Below, piece after piece: positions 48,609 to 60,700 of a DNA stretch of 64,000 bases (positions within the stretch are counted from its first letter, which is position 1; the number at the start of each line of letters is the position of its first letter). Location of the stretch: contig OY365806.1 of assembly GCA_959347315.1 (NCBI GenBank), forward strand, positions 28,616,578 to 28,680,577, given 5' to 3'. The position numbers and the translations under genes were made by a program. The notes beneath the pieces were generated by a model. The model had not been told where the DNA came from. It made no database searches and was given only the letters and a program-made list of their open reading frames with translations. This DNA is from Bimastos eiseni. Its lineage: Eukaryota; Annelida; Clitellata; Crassiclitellata; Lumbricidae.

Positions 48609-48765
48609 GTAAAATGCTCATTCGTGAAATAAATAGGGAAGTTTTGATATCTCATTTAGATACAGCTCTTCTTTGTCCATCCAATCCATGCCCTCTCCAT
48701 TTCTTCTTTTGCGATTAAAACCATTAGTTCACATTGCTGACGTAAATTGACTCTCTGTGGCCCTA

Positions 48766-49906
48766 CAGGGTGGGTCGAAAAAAGTAACCCCTACGGTTAT
48801 TTGCCAATATTTCGGCCAAAAGTAGGAAATATTAAATGAAGTTTTACAGGCTGAAAGCCAATTCATATTTGCATATAACCGCCAAATTGACTAAAATATT
48901 TCAAATAGAAAAAAAATTATATCACTTTAAATAAGTGCAACCACCGATTTTCGATGGTCAAACATTTAATGCCGCAAAAAGTGATAAAAAGCGAATTTAT
49001 GAAGTGACATGTCATGAAGTTATAATAAAACACACTTCATAATTATTTTTATTGAGAAAAGAAACTGGAAATTATCGCATATGAAAGTCACTTTGACGTC
49101 ATCTAACAAGCAGTCGATTAAATTCTTGAATAAAAATGTTTTGCGATCAATCCTTTTATGATAGAATTTGTAACAAAAAACATGGGCAAGGTGTTCATGA
49201 CAGATAAAATGCGTCTGCAGACACTTCATGAATCATGAGCATGATCTTGGAGCCAAAGCTGTAATCAAAGCTCCCTCTGAAATCACTGAAGCTGAGCCCT
49301 TATAACAAAAATATGCGGACGCATTGATGACAGGGATGGGCGGTGGATCGTCGTAAGGGCAGCGGAAGGCAGAAATCTATTCGAACCTGAAAAAATATCG
49401 AGCATGTTGACAAACTTATTTGCTCACACATCAGAAATCATCTCAGTACTCGGCAAATCTCAGCAGAGTTGAACATCAGCCGCATGTCTGTTAGATGAAT
49501 TGCCAAAGAAGAACTGAACCTCACCGCTTTCCGTCGTGTTCCTGGACAAATTATCACCGATGCAATGGCCCCAACCAGCTCATCAAAACTTGCCAAATAG
49601 ACTCAGAATATGTGTGGCTACTGGTGATTGTGAAACGATATGATACTTGTTTTATAACAATTACTTGAGATGTGACCTCATAAAATCATTTTTGAAGCTT
49701 TTGCTGCGTAAAATGTTTTTTGACAATCAAAAATCAGTGGTTGCACTCACTAAACTTTTGTTCTGTGTGAAATATATTAGTCAAATTTGGCGGTTGTACG
49801 CAAATATGAATTGGTTTTCCACCTGTAAAATGTCATTTAGTAATTCCTTCTTTTGGCCGAAATATTTTCAATAAACTGAGGGGGTAACTTTTAATGGCTC
49901 ACCCTG
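48766..49906 (+). mobile_element. Tc1/mariner-type element, dead, with long inverted repeats
   Basis: CAGGGTGGGTCG ... CACCCTG, flanked by TA on both sides, 1,141 bp. The inverted repeats are imperfect but extend about 250 bp inwards. The middle encodes remnants of a transposase N-terminal helix-turn-helix (STRQISAELNISRMSVR, then KEELNLTAFRRVPGQ) with stops; no catalytic domain remains. Confidence 0.85.
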
Positions 49907-49908
49907 TA

Positions 49909-51142
49909 TAGTGGAATCTTGTGAGCTACAGAATGACTGCCTCACATCCAAAACCCTCACCGAGCGTAAAAGTAAAAAATCCCAAAATAAAAATGCGATG
50001 ACCATAATTAGTACTGTTAAATTGTGATAACCTAAGTGGAACTTTTTACATTGAGTGACAGAGTTTAATAAAGTCTTCTAGATAAAATACCGCACAGATC
50101 CCGATGTCCTGTTTAACCAAATTCGCCGAGTCCACGACCACGAGTGGTCATCGGTTGATACTTCCGAGTTTCAGACTGTGTCCCAAAAGCAAACACACAG
50201 AACGTAACTGTTTGTGTCTTTTCTTGCGGCGCGCACAACGTATTCATAAACAAGCAAATTCTAAAGTAGGCCTAATAATGCCCTAATTAGGCTACTTAAA
50301 TATGATTATGCCTAAGCGAATTTTACCAATTTATTCGCTAGAGCGGCACGTCAAAAGGAATTTCGTAAATAACCCCCAAGAAACTAAGGACAAGCGGCAT
50401 TTAATACCCGAACAGTGGCCAACATTAAAATTCAATCTCCGGCTGTAGCAATGTTATATTAGGGGTGGAAGTGAATGGCTGCGTTCTGTCAGCTATATTT
50501 TCTCAATAAACGGAATTACATACATACAAGTTTAGTCATCTGCAGGGTCTTCATCGCTAAGCCCGTAAGTCGCAACACACGCATCCAACATTTAGCGCCG
50601 GTAAATAAACTCGACTTCTGACGTGGCTTTTGTGGATGCTGAGAAATTTTCGAAGATTTACATTACATTACATTGCTACCTAGTCCCCTCCGCTGCTAAA
50701 CCCTGAAGTCGCAACCAGTCGCTAAACTTTCGACTGCAAGCAACGACCTCATGACTGCAAGCGACTTTGTTCAATTAATAAATATATCAGCAGAATTCTC
50801 GTGAATAAGCTGGTACCCTGTGCTTGTTTGTGGGTGTTGATTTAGAAGCTTGGAGATTACGATTGTCACAAGTTAGAAGTAACCAACATCTCGTTCAAAA
50901 TACGCTAGTTATAACACTTTTAAACACGTAGACAGGAAAATTTTTAATATTTTTGTAAATATGCGCTCCCGAGTGTTCGAGCCTATTTTGTCGAACTACC
51001 AGTGAAACATTTGTCATTGATTTTACCAATATCAGTAAGTCAACACAGAGTCAATATGGGTCCCATTCAATGCCCACGGAAATAGAGCTAGACGATTATG
51101 TATCATTTAAGAAATGAGGACTGGACAATCAGATCTACATAC
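49909..51142. other. No gene seen
   Basis: AT-rich unique sequence. TTTAAT at 50,943-50,948 (ATTAAA on the minus strand) is a possible variant polyadenylation signal for RARS2, about 600 bp past its stop, but this is weak. Confidence 0.3.
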
Positions 51143-51480
51143 CATGTACACAGTCTGCACCCTGCAGCTGAGTAATTTTCATCTCGGTGGTGGCAACATG
51201 GGCCTTTGAATCAATCTCAACCGTTAGTGTCTCGATATGTGATATCCCAACTAGTAATTGGCCTAAAACTGTTCTAACTGTACCTGCCACTTGGAGGGAT
51301 AGCCAGACGGCTGGAGGGATCGTCAGACGCCGTCATCGATGAAGAGAGACTAATACCCTGTGACATAATCGTGCCAAGGACACTATTGCCACTTGTCATC
51401 TCACATCGAGACTTTGAACAGAATGCCATTTCAACTGCAAATTCACTAGTTGGGCTCAAGTCTGTGCATTGGTTCACCAT
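51143..51480 (-). other. Two overlapping protein-like frames just downstream of RARS2
   Basis: Two minus-strand frames look protein-like. One (51,480-51,274) begins MVNQCTDLSPTSEF and ends DDPSSRLAIPPSGRYS. The other (about 51,330-51,143) encodes SLQVAGTVRTVLGQLLVGIS and IETLTVEIDSKAHVATTE, ending at a good donor (CATG|GTATGT). They overlap in different frames, and a 21-nt gap between possible splice sites is too small for an intron. It may be the 3' UTR of RARS2, an exon of another gene, or one exon with a 1-bp assembly error. No family recognised. Confidence 0.25.
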
Positions 51481-51553
51481 TAGTATTCAAAATACGAAAT
51501 GCAGAATCTTCTGTGAATTGTATTGATGGATAGATTGATCATTTAGAATAGGA

Positions 51554-51640
51554 TTAAATTTGATTTAGTGGATTGGTTCCAAGTATTTTCAGTCCATTTG
51601 AAAGAACAGTTTTAGACGACTCAAACAGAACCAATCGATC
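51554..51640 (-). CDS. RARS2: RARS2 terminal exon and stop
   Basis: 87 nt to the TAA stop, acceptor TTTTATTTTAG, phase 0. It encodes [20 protein letters not shown] then GTNPLNQI. It matches the family C-terminus (R-L-x-L-F-x6-L-x-N-G-[LM]-K-[LI]-LG), but the final residues are Gln-Ile instead of the common Arg-Met. Confidence 0.93.
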   Translation of the reverse strand, partial: DRLVLFESSKTVLSNGLKILGTNPLNQI

Positions 51641-51731
51641 CTAAAATAAAACAGAAATTAATAATTCAAGAAATGTAAGGCAAATTAATGTATTAAAGAT
51701 ATGTAGATAATAACACCCAACTGTGACCCAA

Positions 51732-51772
<41 letters not shown>

Positions 51773-54700
51773 AATAAAAAATTCATATATAAATACACAG
51801 ACGTAAAAAAAATATGTCTCTAAATATGCAAACAATAAACAGGGCTACATAAATACATACAATAGCAAATGCATACATAAATATTATTATTATATATAAA
51901 GCACAATTTTTCTGTGTGAGCGTCCAACAAAGGCTCATATACGGAATGCTCCTATGTGAATTTCTATGTCAACGCGACTATTTTCAGAACGCAAAAAAGT
52001 ATAAATTCAGATATTTGGACATTTTTTATGTTTTCGAATTGCACACTTTGCTGACGTTTGATATAAATAACATCGGCCAATTGCAATCACTTCATCTGAA
52101 GGCAGAGGTAATTTAATATGCAAAGTTAAGAAGCACAGAGTCACTCGGCAACATAATGCAAGCCAGTGGAACACTCACGATCGGGAAGAGCTACACGGAA
52201 ACAATGTCAGAGGCGCAACAACACAGCCGCTAAGTTCTAAATACAATCCCAAGCAAAGCTGGATATCAAGGCTAGTCAATATACATGACTAAATACAAAT
52301 GAACATTTACACAGTTAATGCCCAAACACACACACACACACTCATATGCATGCATAAATTTAGTGAAAAAATGATAACCCAAGCCTAACAATACATGTCA
52401 AACTTAGTGATAACCACACATCATGATATCACATAACCTGTAGCAGATAACCAAACAGTAAGACCAACCTTGGCAATATCTGATGTAACACCTTTGACAT
52501 AGAGCTCATCATGTGCAACATTCACCAACCGCCTACAAGCACATTCAACTCCTTAACAAACAGCTCATTCATTGATCAATCTCTTGATGATGCTGAATAA
52601 GAAAGGCAATTACAGACAGAAACCATTCCATCAAAGGCATTTTCCGGTGCTCTGTGAAGTGCATGACAAACACAATTGGGCACAAAAGCAAAACTCTTAA
52701 GAACACAGCAAATGTCTGTTAAAATCACAACATGACCTATCAGAATCACAGCAAATCAGTCCACAAAATTAATTTATTGACCAAGTAGAATATGAACATC
52801 ATTGTCAGTTAAAGACTTGTTACTATTCATTGACGTCTTTACAACTAACTGACAACTTCTTAGTACACCATACGATAACGCGATTAAGGTTCAGCTGATC
52901 TGATCACTGCATTCTGCTATACACAAGGAGTTGTCTAGTGATCCATGATACACTTCTTGGTCTTTCTCTGTTTCCTTTTCATTAACTTTTGAAAGCCATT
53001 CTGTTAAATTGTGATTTTGTGTTGACCTGCTGAAAGTCACTCAAAGGTGTTTCTGCAGCATATGTACTATACAATTGAAATCCTATCCAGCATGCTGTGT
53101 CAAATGATGAGGCCACAGACACCCACAAAAAGTTCACATACTTACACTTGCATACAACAAATAAACAGTATACAACTATAATTTGTTTGGCTGCAAATAC
53201 TGGAAATACATAATTATAAAACATAATACTAGGTATACAATATAAAGATAATTAAATATAACAAATTTGTTGTTAAATATAAAATATATTGTTGTACTTA
53301 TTTGAGTGAAAACAAGTATGCGAAAAAAGATAAAGTTACCCAAGAGTAAACAGATACTGGACAAGATGACATGATTCTAGTTCTGTGTATGACTTCAAAA
53401 GAACTTCATCAAATCTGCAGAAAATAAAAAAACTAATACATAAAGTTATCGCAAAAATTATTAAATTTCTGCTGTGACGTAATGTAATGAAAATGAGCAT
53501 TTTATAACACCTTTTAGGAAGTATTTGAAGATGCTACTTGCTAGACTAAATGATGCCAATTATCAATTTATAAGAAGAAACAGTGGCCCCTTAATCAAAC
53601 CCTGAGACAAGGCCATGGATATGAAGCATCATCTGCTCTCTACACAAAGTGCGATATTCAATTTGGATCCAAGTTCATAAACACTGTAATGACAAACTGC
53701 ATTGGAATCCCAGTCACCTTTAGTACAATCTCGTCATTAAGTCTCAAGGAGCACACGAGAAACAGAAATCTTTCTGCTCTATGTACATAGTGATTTATGC
53801 CTTCGACCTTGGTTGACAGTCCAACCAGGTTATATTCAAGCTAGCTTACAACAAAGCATATTTGCACCCATACTTCTCCAGTGCAGGACAAACCTTGCAA
53901 GATGTCGGATGATGCGTTTCGCTGAGTCTTCTTGAAGGCTCTCGTAGTCCGGACTTACCAAAGATAATTGGCTCTGGTCAGCATTTGAGATCAGACTGTC
54001 CAAAATAACAACGATGCACAATGCTAAAAAATCCTTATGCAATCTTATCTCTCTCTATTCCTAAATTTCTCCACTTGCGCTGTTGTAATGTTTCTAAGCA
54101 AAACCTTTATTCCAAAATTACATTTCGGTTGAAATAATGAGGTCCCAGACTTCTATATCACTATTACGGTATTATCATAATTTACTAGGTTATTTAAAGT
54201 GAAATCCATTGAAAAATTCCAGGTAAACTCAGGTGTGTGAAGGAAGACAAAAGAGAGGCTATGGCAGTTGAGCAAGATAAAACCGATAAATTAACGAACT
54301 AATATGAATCAATAAATAATGAATACATAGCTGAATAAGTAGTCAACCTGTGTAGCCGTGCGTGAGTGTATTGAAGGAAGACTCCAGTGTCTCCGTTGAA
54401 GTTCAACATTCGTTCCCAGCTGAATTTATAGTTATTCTGTCTATATTCTTTCAGGTCTTGAACAAGAATCGCACTCACACCCAACGCCTCAGCCACAGCG
54501 TTTTGTTCATCATAAGCCACCACTTTTGTTGCTAAGCAACATGCAAGAAAAACTCTAAATCCACCAGTAACTGAAGGTAAACATGAAGGGCACCTACATA
54601 GGTATTAAGCAATGTCAGGTAGAAACGGCAATCACTTCAGTTGATAAGTAGTATATCGGTTATACACCAAAAGCATAACCATTCAAATACAGAAATTATG

Positions 54701-57700
54701 TTCACTTCAAAGTGAGCCTTGAGGTGCATAATCTGTTAGAGAATCAATTAGTTCAGAGATTAATTCACTATCACAATGCTGCCTGAAGTGAAATCAATGT
54801 TTATAGTTCATTTCTTAAACAAAATCAGTTCAAATCAGAGGCACATATGTAAGCTCCTCTGATTGAGTGGCACTATATAAGAGCTCCATTACATTACATA
54901 TTATTCCAAATTTGGAATTCTTAATTCTAACCAGATAACATGCACGTAACAACTTACTGTTCCTAGATCAAACTCTTCAAGAAATCAGACCAGACAGCAA
55001 GCACAAACCAACTTACTGTTCTTCGCACGCATTCTCTGCAACATGAGGGATTTTGCTTCATCGAGAATGTCTCGTAGGAAGACAACCTCTCCACGCCGTG
55101 TGCTCATGCCCTCAATGCGTCCAAACTTGATGTGGACATCATCCAGAAGACGGTTAGCCCACCAGTCATCAAGACAACGCAGGACACGAAGAAGCTGCTT
55201 GAAGTGAAGGTGCTGACCATTCTCCACCTGAACACAGGACAAACAACAATCAATGTAACAAAGGGCTTAAGACCAGACAATGCAGGTCATACACCATATT
55301 TTAAATAGGTTGCAAATAATATAAGGCCAGACAGAGTCATGACGATTAAGTCAAGGTAATGTCAGACACAATTGCTCACTACAAGTGTAATGCAGGTATG
55401 GGAGCCATCCACATATTACGTATGCAGCGAAGGAGGTTTCGAATTTTGGCGATTTTGCGTACGTGTGTATGGTGAGGCGGGAGGGGTCTCAAAAATTACG
55501 TATGCAAATATAACTGTCTAATTATGACGTCCACAAGACGGAATATCAAAATCAGGACTGCAAACCCAATCAGTGACTATATTCCTGACTTATAAATGTT
55601 ATGTAGCATTAAAACTTTATAAAATGCAAATGTTGTTAGTGTTTTATTTCTTCATAGCAGTTAAGAAATTTGAGCCGCTAAATATGATGTTTAAACAAAT
55701 AAATAGCCTGTGGTAAAATTGATGTCTTATAGATGTCTTTAGCTATTTAACCTTTGCAATGTGGTGGTAGAGCTCAAATGTATACATACGCACTGGAGAC
55801 GAGCCCACGAAATGTAAGCGGTGCAACAGAGGGGTCCGAAAATCAGATTTATTTGCATATGTAATATATGGATGGGCCCAATGACATCAGATTATATAAA
55901 AACGACTGAGTGAATTTGAATGGATTAGACTAGATAAGTGACACAGATCGGAGTGTAGTAGAAGACTGGATAGGACTAGAAAATATTAGATCAGAGAAAA
56001 TTCGATTGGATACTAAGAATAAAGATTGAAATGCATTAAATAGGATCAATTGAATTAGATAAAAGAGTACAGAAGACTGAAGTGGAATCTAAGAATTAGG
56101 TCTCAATTGGAATATCCAAGAAAGATTGAATTAGACTAGAACACTGGATTTGCTAAGAGGAGATTGGATTAGAGTAGAAAAGATTCGATTAGATTAGACG
56201 ACTGGATTAGATAAATGATTGGATTAAATAAATTACTGGATTCCATGATAAGACAATACTAACCTGAATTAGCAATGAGTACAACCAATAATTAGTCTGG
56301 ATAAAAAAAACTATAAATTTGTTAATAATTGAATTGATAATTAAATTCTCCGTACTGCCAGTCACTGACAGTGCTATCAGTCAGACTCACGACATAATAA
56401 AACTTGTCAGACGAAAACTGTTGCCTTCTGTCCATTGCTGCAACCACATCCCTACAACAACAGAAATCCCACACAGCTTAGCAGCTTATCTAATCCTACA
56501 TAATAAACTCCACATCATTAATATACCACAGATCAGGTATTACTTGATGGTCACCTCAAGAGAAGCAGCAGTAAATCGTGATCTGTAGGAGATGCCAGGT
56601 CGAAATCTGCATCTCAAAGTGTAGTGGATTGTCACTGAAGTTATGAGATATTTTATGCTTAAAAATTAATATGTACATGTATATGTTATATATATAAGGC
56701 ATGCAATAGCATAAATACATATTAGTTAGATGCCTGAACTACAGAACTGAGGCAATAATATAGTCAGTCCATTATCAGTCAAAGGCATCAGATACCCAGA
56801 GGAATTGCCAAGGTCACGAGGTCGATGGACCATGACCATGACCGAGCTCGTGCAAGATACAAGCACTCTGGGTCCAGTCATCGACGAGACACAGTTGAAA
56901 CAGTTCAAGAGGAACTTTCGTTCAAAACAACGCTACAGCTGAACGACAATCACAATTAAGTAAATCTTCATTTTAGATGAACTTTGATTTTCTATGACCT
57001 TCTGTTGTAGTAGGTCATCACAAGTCAAATTTCGTCCAAAGTCAAAGAATGTGGCAGATCAGAATCTGACCAAAAACGCTTCTAGCATCAACTGGTTTGG
57101 ATGATTCAAGCTGGAGCTGAGAGCTGCCCCAGCTGTGATGACGATTCACACCTATGTTGATGCCCAGGTCGTGGTCATGAGGTGAACGCCAGACAGCAGT
57201 CAAACCACCATCACAAAGAGTTGTGACAGTTGTTTGAAAGACTTTCCAGTTGAAGTTTTCCTCATGACAACAGATAGAAGGATTTGCAGAATCCTTCTGA
57301 AGAAATGTCCATCTTGAGCTCATTCGTTGTGTCTTTTGAATGATTCTGGTAACAGTGCACTCTCAATGGCCCAACCAACTCCTCTGGCTCCCATGACCAC
57401 CAACCAACCATAATAACTACATCTAGCCTATAGTTTTAATAGGCATATAATTATTATACATTTATGGTACAACTTTAACAACAAGGGTATACTAAGAATG
57501 ACTGGGAAAGCAGTGCAGCTTGTCAGTGGAAGAGTTGTAGACTTGTGGAATGGTTTGGATGATAGTACTGCCTCAGTGGACACAATCTGGCTTGCCGGAT
57601 CGGGGCCCTAAATAGGGTTCTACGCACTGCTGCCCGCTGTGTAGGCCACATTCCTAGGTTTGGGCGAGTTTCTGAGGGTACATACGGGATGTATTCCACT

Positions 57701-60700
57701 GGCTTCCTTACCCACAGCGTATTGTTTATCGGGTTTCTGTTCTTGTACGGTGCTGTATTGAGGGTTTAGCCCCATCATATTTGCAGGAGCTCTGCTGCTC
57801 CACTATGCATGTTCAACGCCGTTGCTATCTCCGCTCAACTGGACAAGCTGAACTTATTGTACCCCGTTCCTGGACTGCTATGAGGCCGAGGCAGCGCCGT
57901 GCCTTCTCAGTGTCTGGTCCTGTGACATGGAATGGGCTCCCTACCATCCTTCGACAAATACCTATTAATCAGCCTGCCTTGTTTCTAACTACTCTTAAGA
58001 CTGTTCTCTTCGGCCGGGGTTGAGCTCGGAGCGCTTCTCAGTAGGCAAACTTGAAGGGGCGCTTTATAAAATTACTGTAATAATAATAATCACAGCTTTT
58101 ACGAGGAAACTTGGAAAATTTGACCATCAATCATGTCCATGACAAATGGTAGTGGTTTTAACATAGACTAAACGTCTTCTGAACCACTTTAAACCCTTGC
58201 TATGCTATGTTGTCATTATAGCATTATATAGCATTTAAAGGGTTAACTGAGACACAAATTTATTAGAGGTCACAGATATGCAACCTGATGATCAAGTCAT
58301 CCGTTGATCCTATAATTTGCAACATGGTAGAATTAATTGCAGAACATTCAAAGCCATGATATAAGAGTAAAAAGTGACAAATGTCCTATTGCAAAGACAG
58401 TAATATTGCATCTATTGCATTAGGACAACCAATAACCAAACATGTCAACTGAGTTGGCAATGAAACAAGGAAGCACAAACAGCAATAATACTAAGAGTCT
58501 AGTCATAACCGGAAATGCTTACAATATACCAATGTAAACCTAAATGAGTTCTAGTAGACTAGTAAGGACCAAACACCAAGAAAAGAATAAGAATTATACC
58601 AATTACACTTGCATGCACAGAAGCATTAAAGGAATTATGCAAATCTGTCTGAAAAAATTGCAAATTCGGAAATGTTAGTGAATGCTAGTCAATCTCTGAC
58701 CCACCGTGTTAGGTAAAGACTGGTTCCATCACTCTTCACTAGATTACCATACACTGGAACCTTGTCCTGGGGTTGAGTCAGATCCATGTAACCAACTCCT
58801 GTCTTACTGAGAAAAAAAACCTTCAATGTAAAGTGTCAGACCATTTACAGAGCACTGCTACCAACAACAAAGGCTTAGGTCAGACAACTAAATAGTTTTG
58901 CCTTGCATTTCATAATAAACATAATGAAAATAATAATAATAATTATTATTATTATCATTAAGAGAATTTATGTATAGCATCTCTTTAAGGTTACTACAGA
59001 TACGCTCCCAACCCCAGCGTGGCCAGATGAAGTAGTCTTAAGATGAGAGAGGAATGCCTGAGGGGGTTCTAGGAAAAGAGCAGAGAGTAAAATGGAGGCC
59101 ATTCCAGATCAAGGGGCCCACCACTGAGAAGGCATGGCTGTCTGGTGATGGTGCGTGCATGTGGAACACAGAAGAGGCTTTGCTCAACTGAGTGGAGGAA
59201 GCGCAAGCCTCGAGCACTAATGGTGGGGCTGCAGAGTTCAGCCAGGTAGCAGGATCAAGGCCTAGTAATAAGACATGTATAGTTTAAAATAACATCTATA
59301 AGGTGATCAATCCACCTAATGAGGGGTTTTAAAGATGCACCAAGTGCTATCACAATAATAATCATCAATGTTATAATTTACATTCTAAAATCCATTGCAT
59401 TATGTTCTATTACTAATTAGCAACTTCAATGGCACCAGCGTCCAAAGCACAGGGTATTGATTGATGGTGCACCAAAAATTACCTGCAGTCATATCAGAGG
59501 TTGAGAGAGAGTCAGTACTATATAATAAAAAAAATACAATATCACCATTAATGATTAATTACCATTATTATTACCATAAGTTATACTAATATTATTATTA
59601 TTATTGCTGTCATACCTGTTATATGAAAGCAAGCCTTTTGCTTTCAGATAGGTAATCAATTCTTGAGATCGTTTTGAATACATTGCCTCCCCATGAATAT
59701 GTGTAAAGTGAACACCAAGTCTCTGCAAAATATTTTTAATGTTAAAAATCTGACTATGATATATTTATATATATATATATATATGTGTGTGCATGTGTGT
59801 GTGCATGTTTGTGACACCGTGTGTGTGTAACAGTCCCATAAGCTACCACTGAGACATGATCCAGCAGCAACTTCATTTTCTTAGTTATGAAGGTGGGTGT
59901 CATCTTTTCACAATGTATGCATTTATATATAAACCTTCAACCAGCATGTATTCCTTTCAACAAAACGTCTTGTGCAGATCCTCACAACTATGACCCCATT
60001 GGCGATAACGATGCACTGCCTATCCCATCAAGCGGTCAATCAGGATTCAAATATCTCGTTACGTCAGGTCAACCAATCGATGAAATCGTAACCTTTTAAT
60101 TTTGAGTATTACGTCGTAGTCTGCTTAGAGACATTACTGACACTCTTGGGAAGTTCTCATCTTCTTTTCAGTTTAGCTTTGACTGTAGGTCTACAATTTT
60201 AGTATCAAATTTAAGGGGCAGCACAGATCAATTGTCACCGGACTAACAAACCTCATAGATTTTTGTGTATTCTTCTATCGATACTTGGCGGCAAAGATTC
60301 CAGAAATCAAGCGCTTCTTTTTCCTCTGAAGAAACACAGAAAATGCCTAGCAATGAAGTTAGATAGTAAGATACTTATATATACTCATGCCTCAATACCT
60401 ACACTCACTTAGATATGCACACACAACACCCTGGATCAACATTTCCAGTGACTGCACCCTGCTATTGCTTTCACTTGTCCTGTTCTCAAACAAGTAAATT
60501 ATGGCTTTTTGTGTTTAGATTAAGAAAGATCAGTGTTTGAAATTTCCAGGCTTCAACTAATAATGATGTATAATATCAGAAAGCATATTGATGACAAATG
60601 ACACAAAACTACCTTCTTCCATTTTCTTGAAGTAGGCCATTCCTTCAGCATGCACAGTTTCATCAGTGCTAGCCTCTTTGTTGATTCGAACATATACCTG

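Noticed and set aside
52982..53224. 80-residue minus-strand frame inside RARS2
   Set aside because: Tested as a missing RARS2 exon; it shares no motif, and the real next exon (52,469-52,532) was found further on.
57042..57323. 93-residue minus-strand frame in the RARS2 intron ([15 protein letters not shown])
   Set aside because: No RARS2 motif and not needed for the reading frame; no recognised family. Possibly an old repeat, left unassigned.
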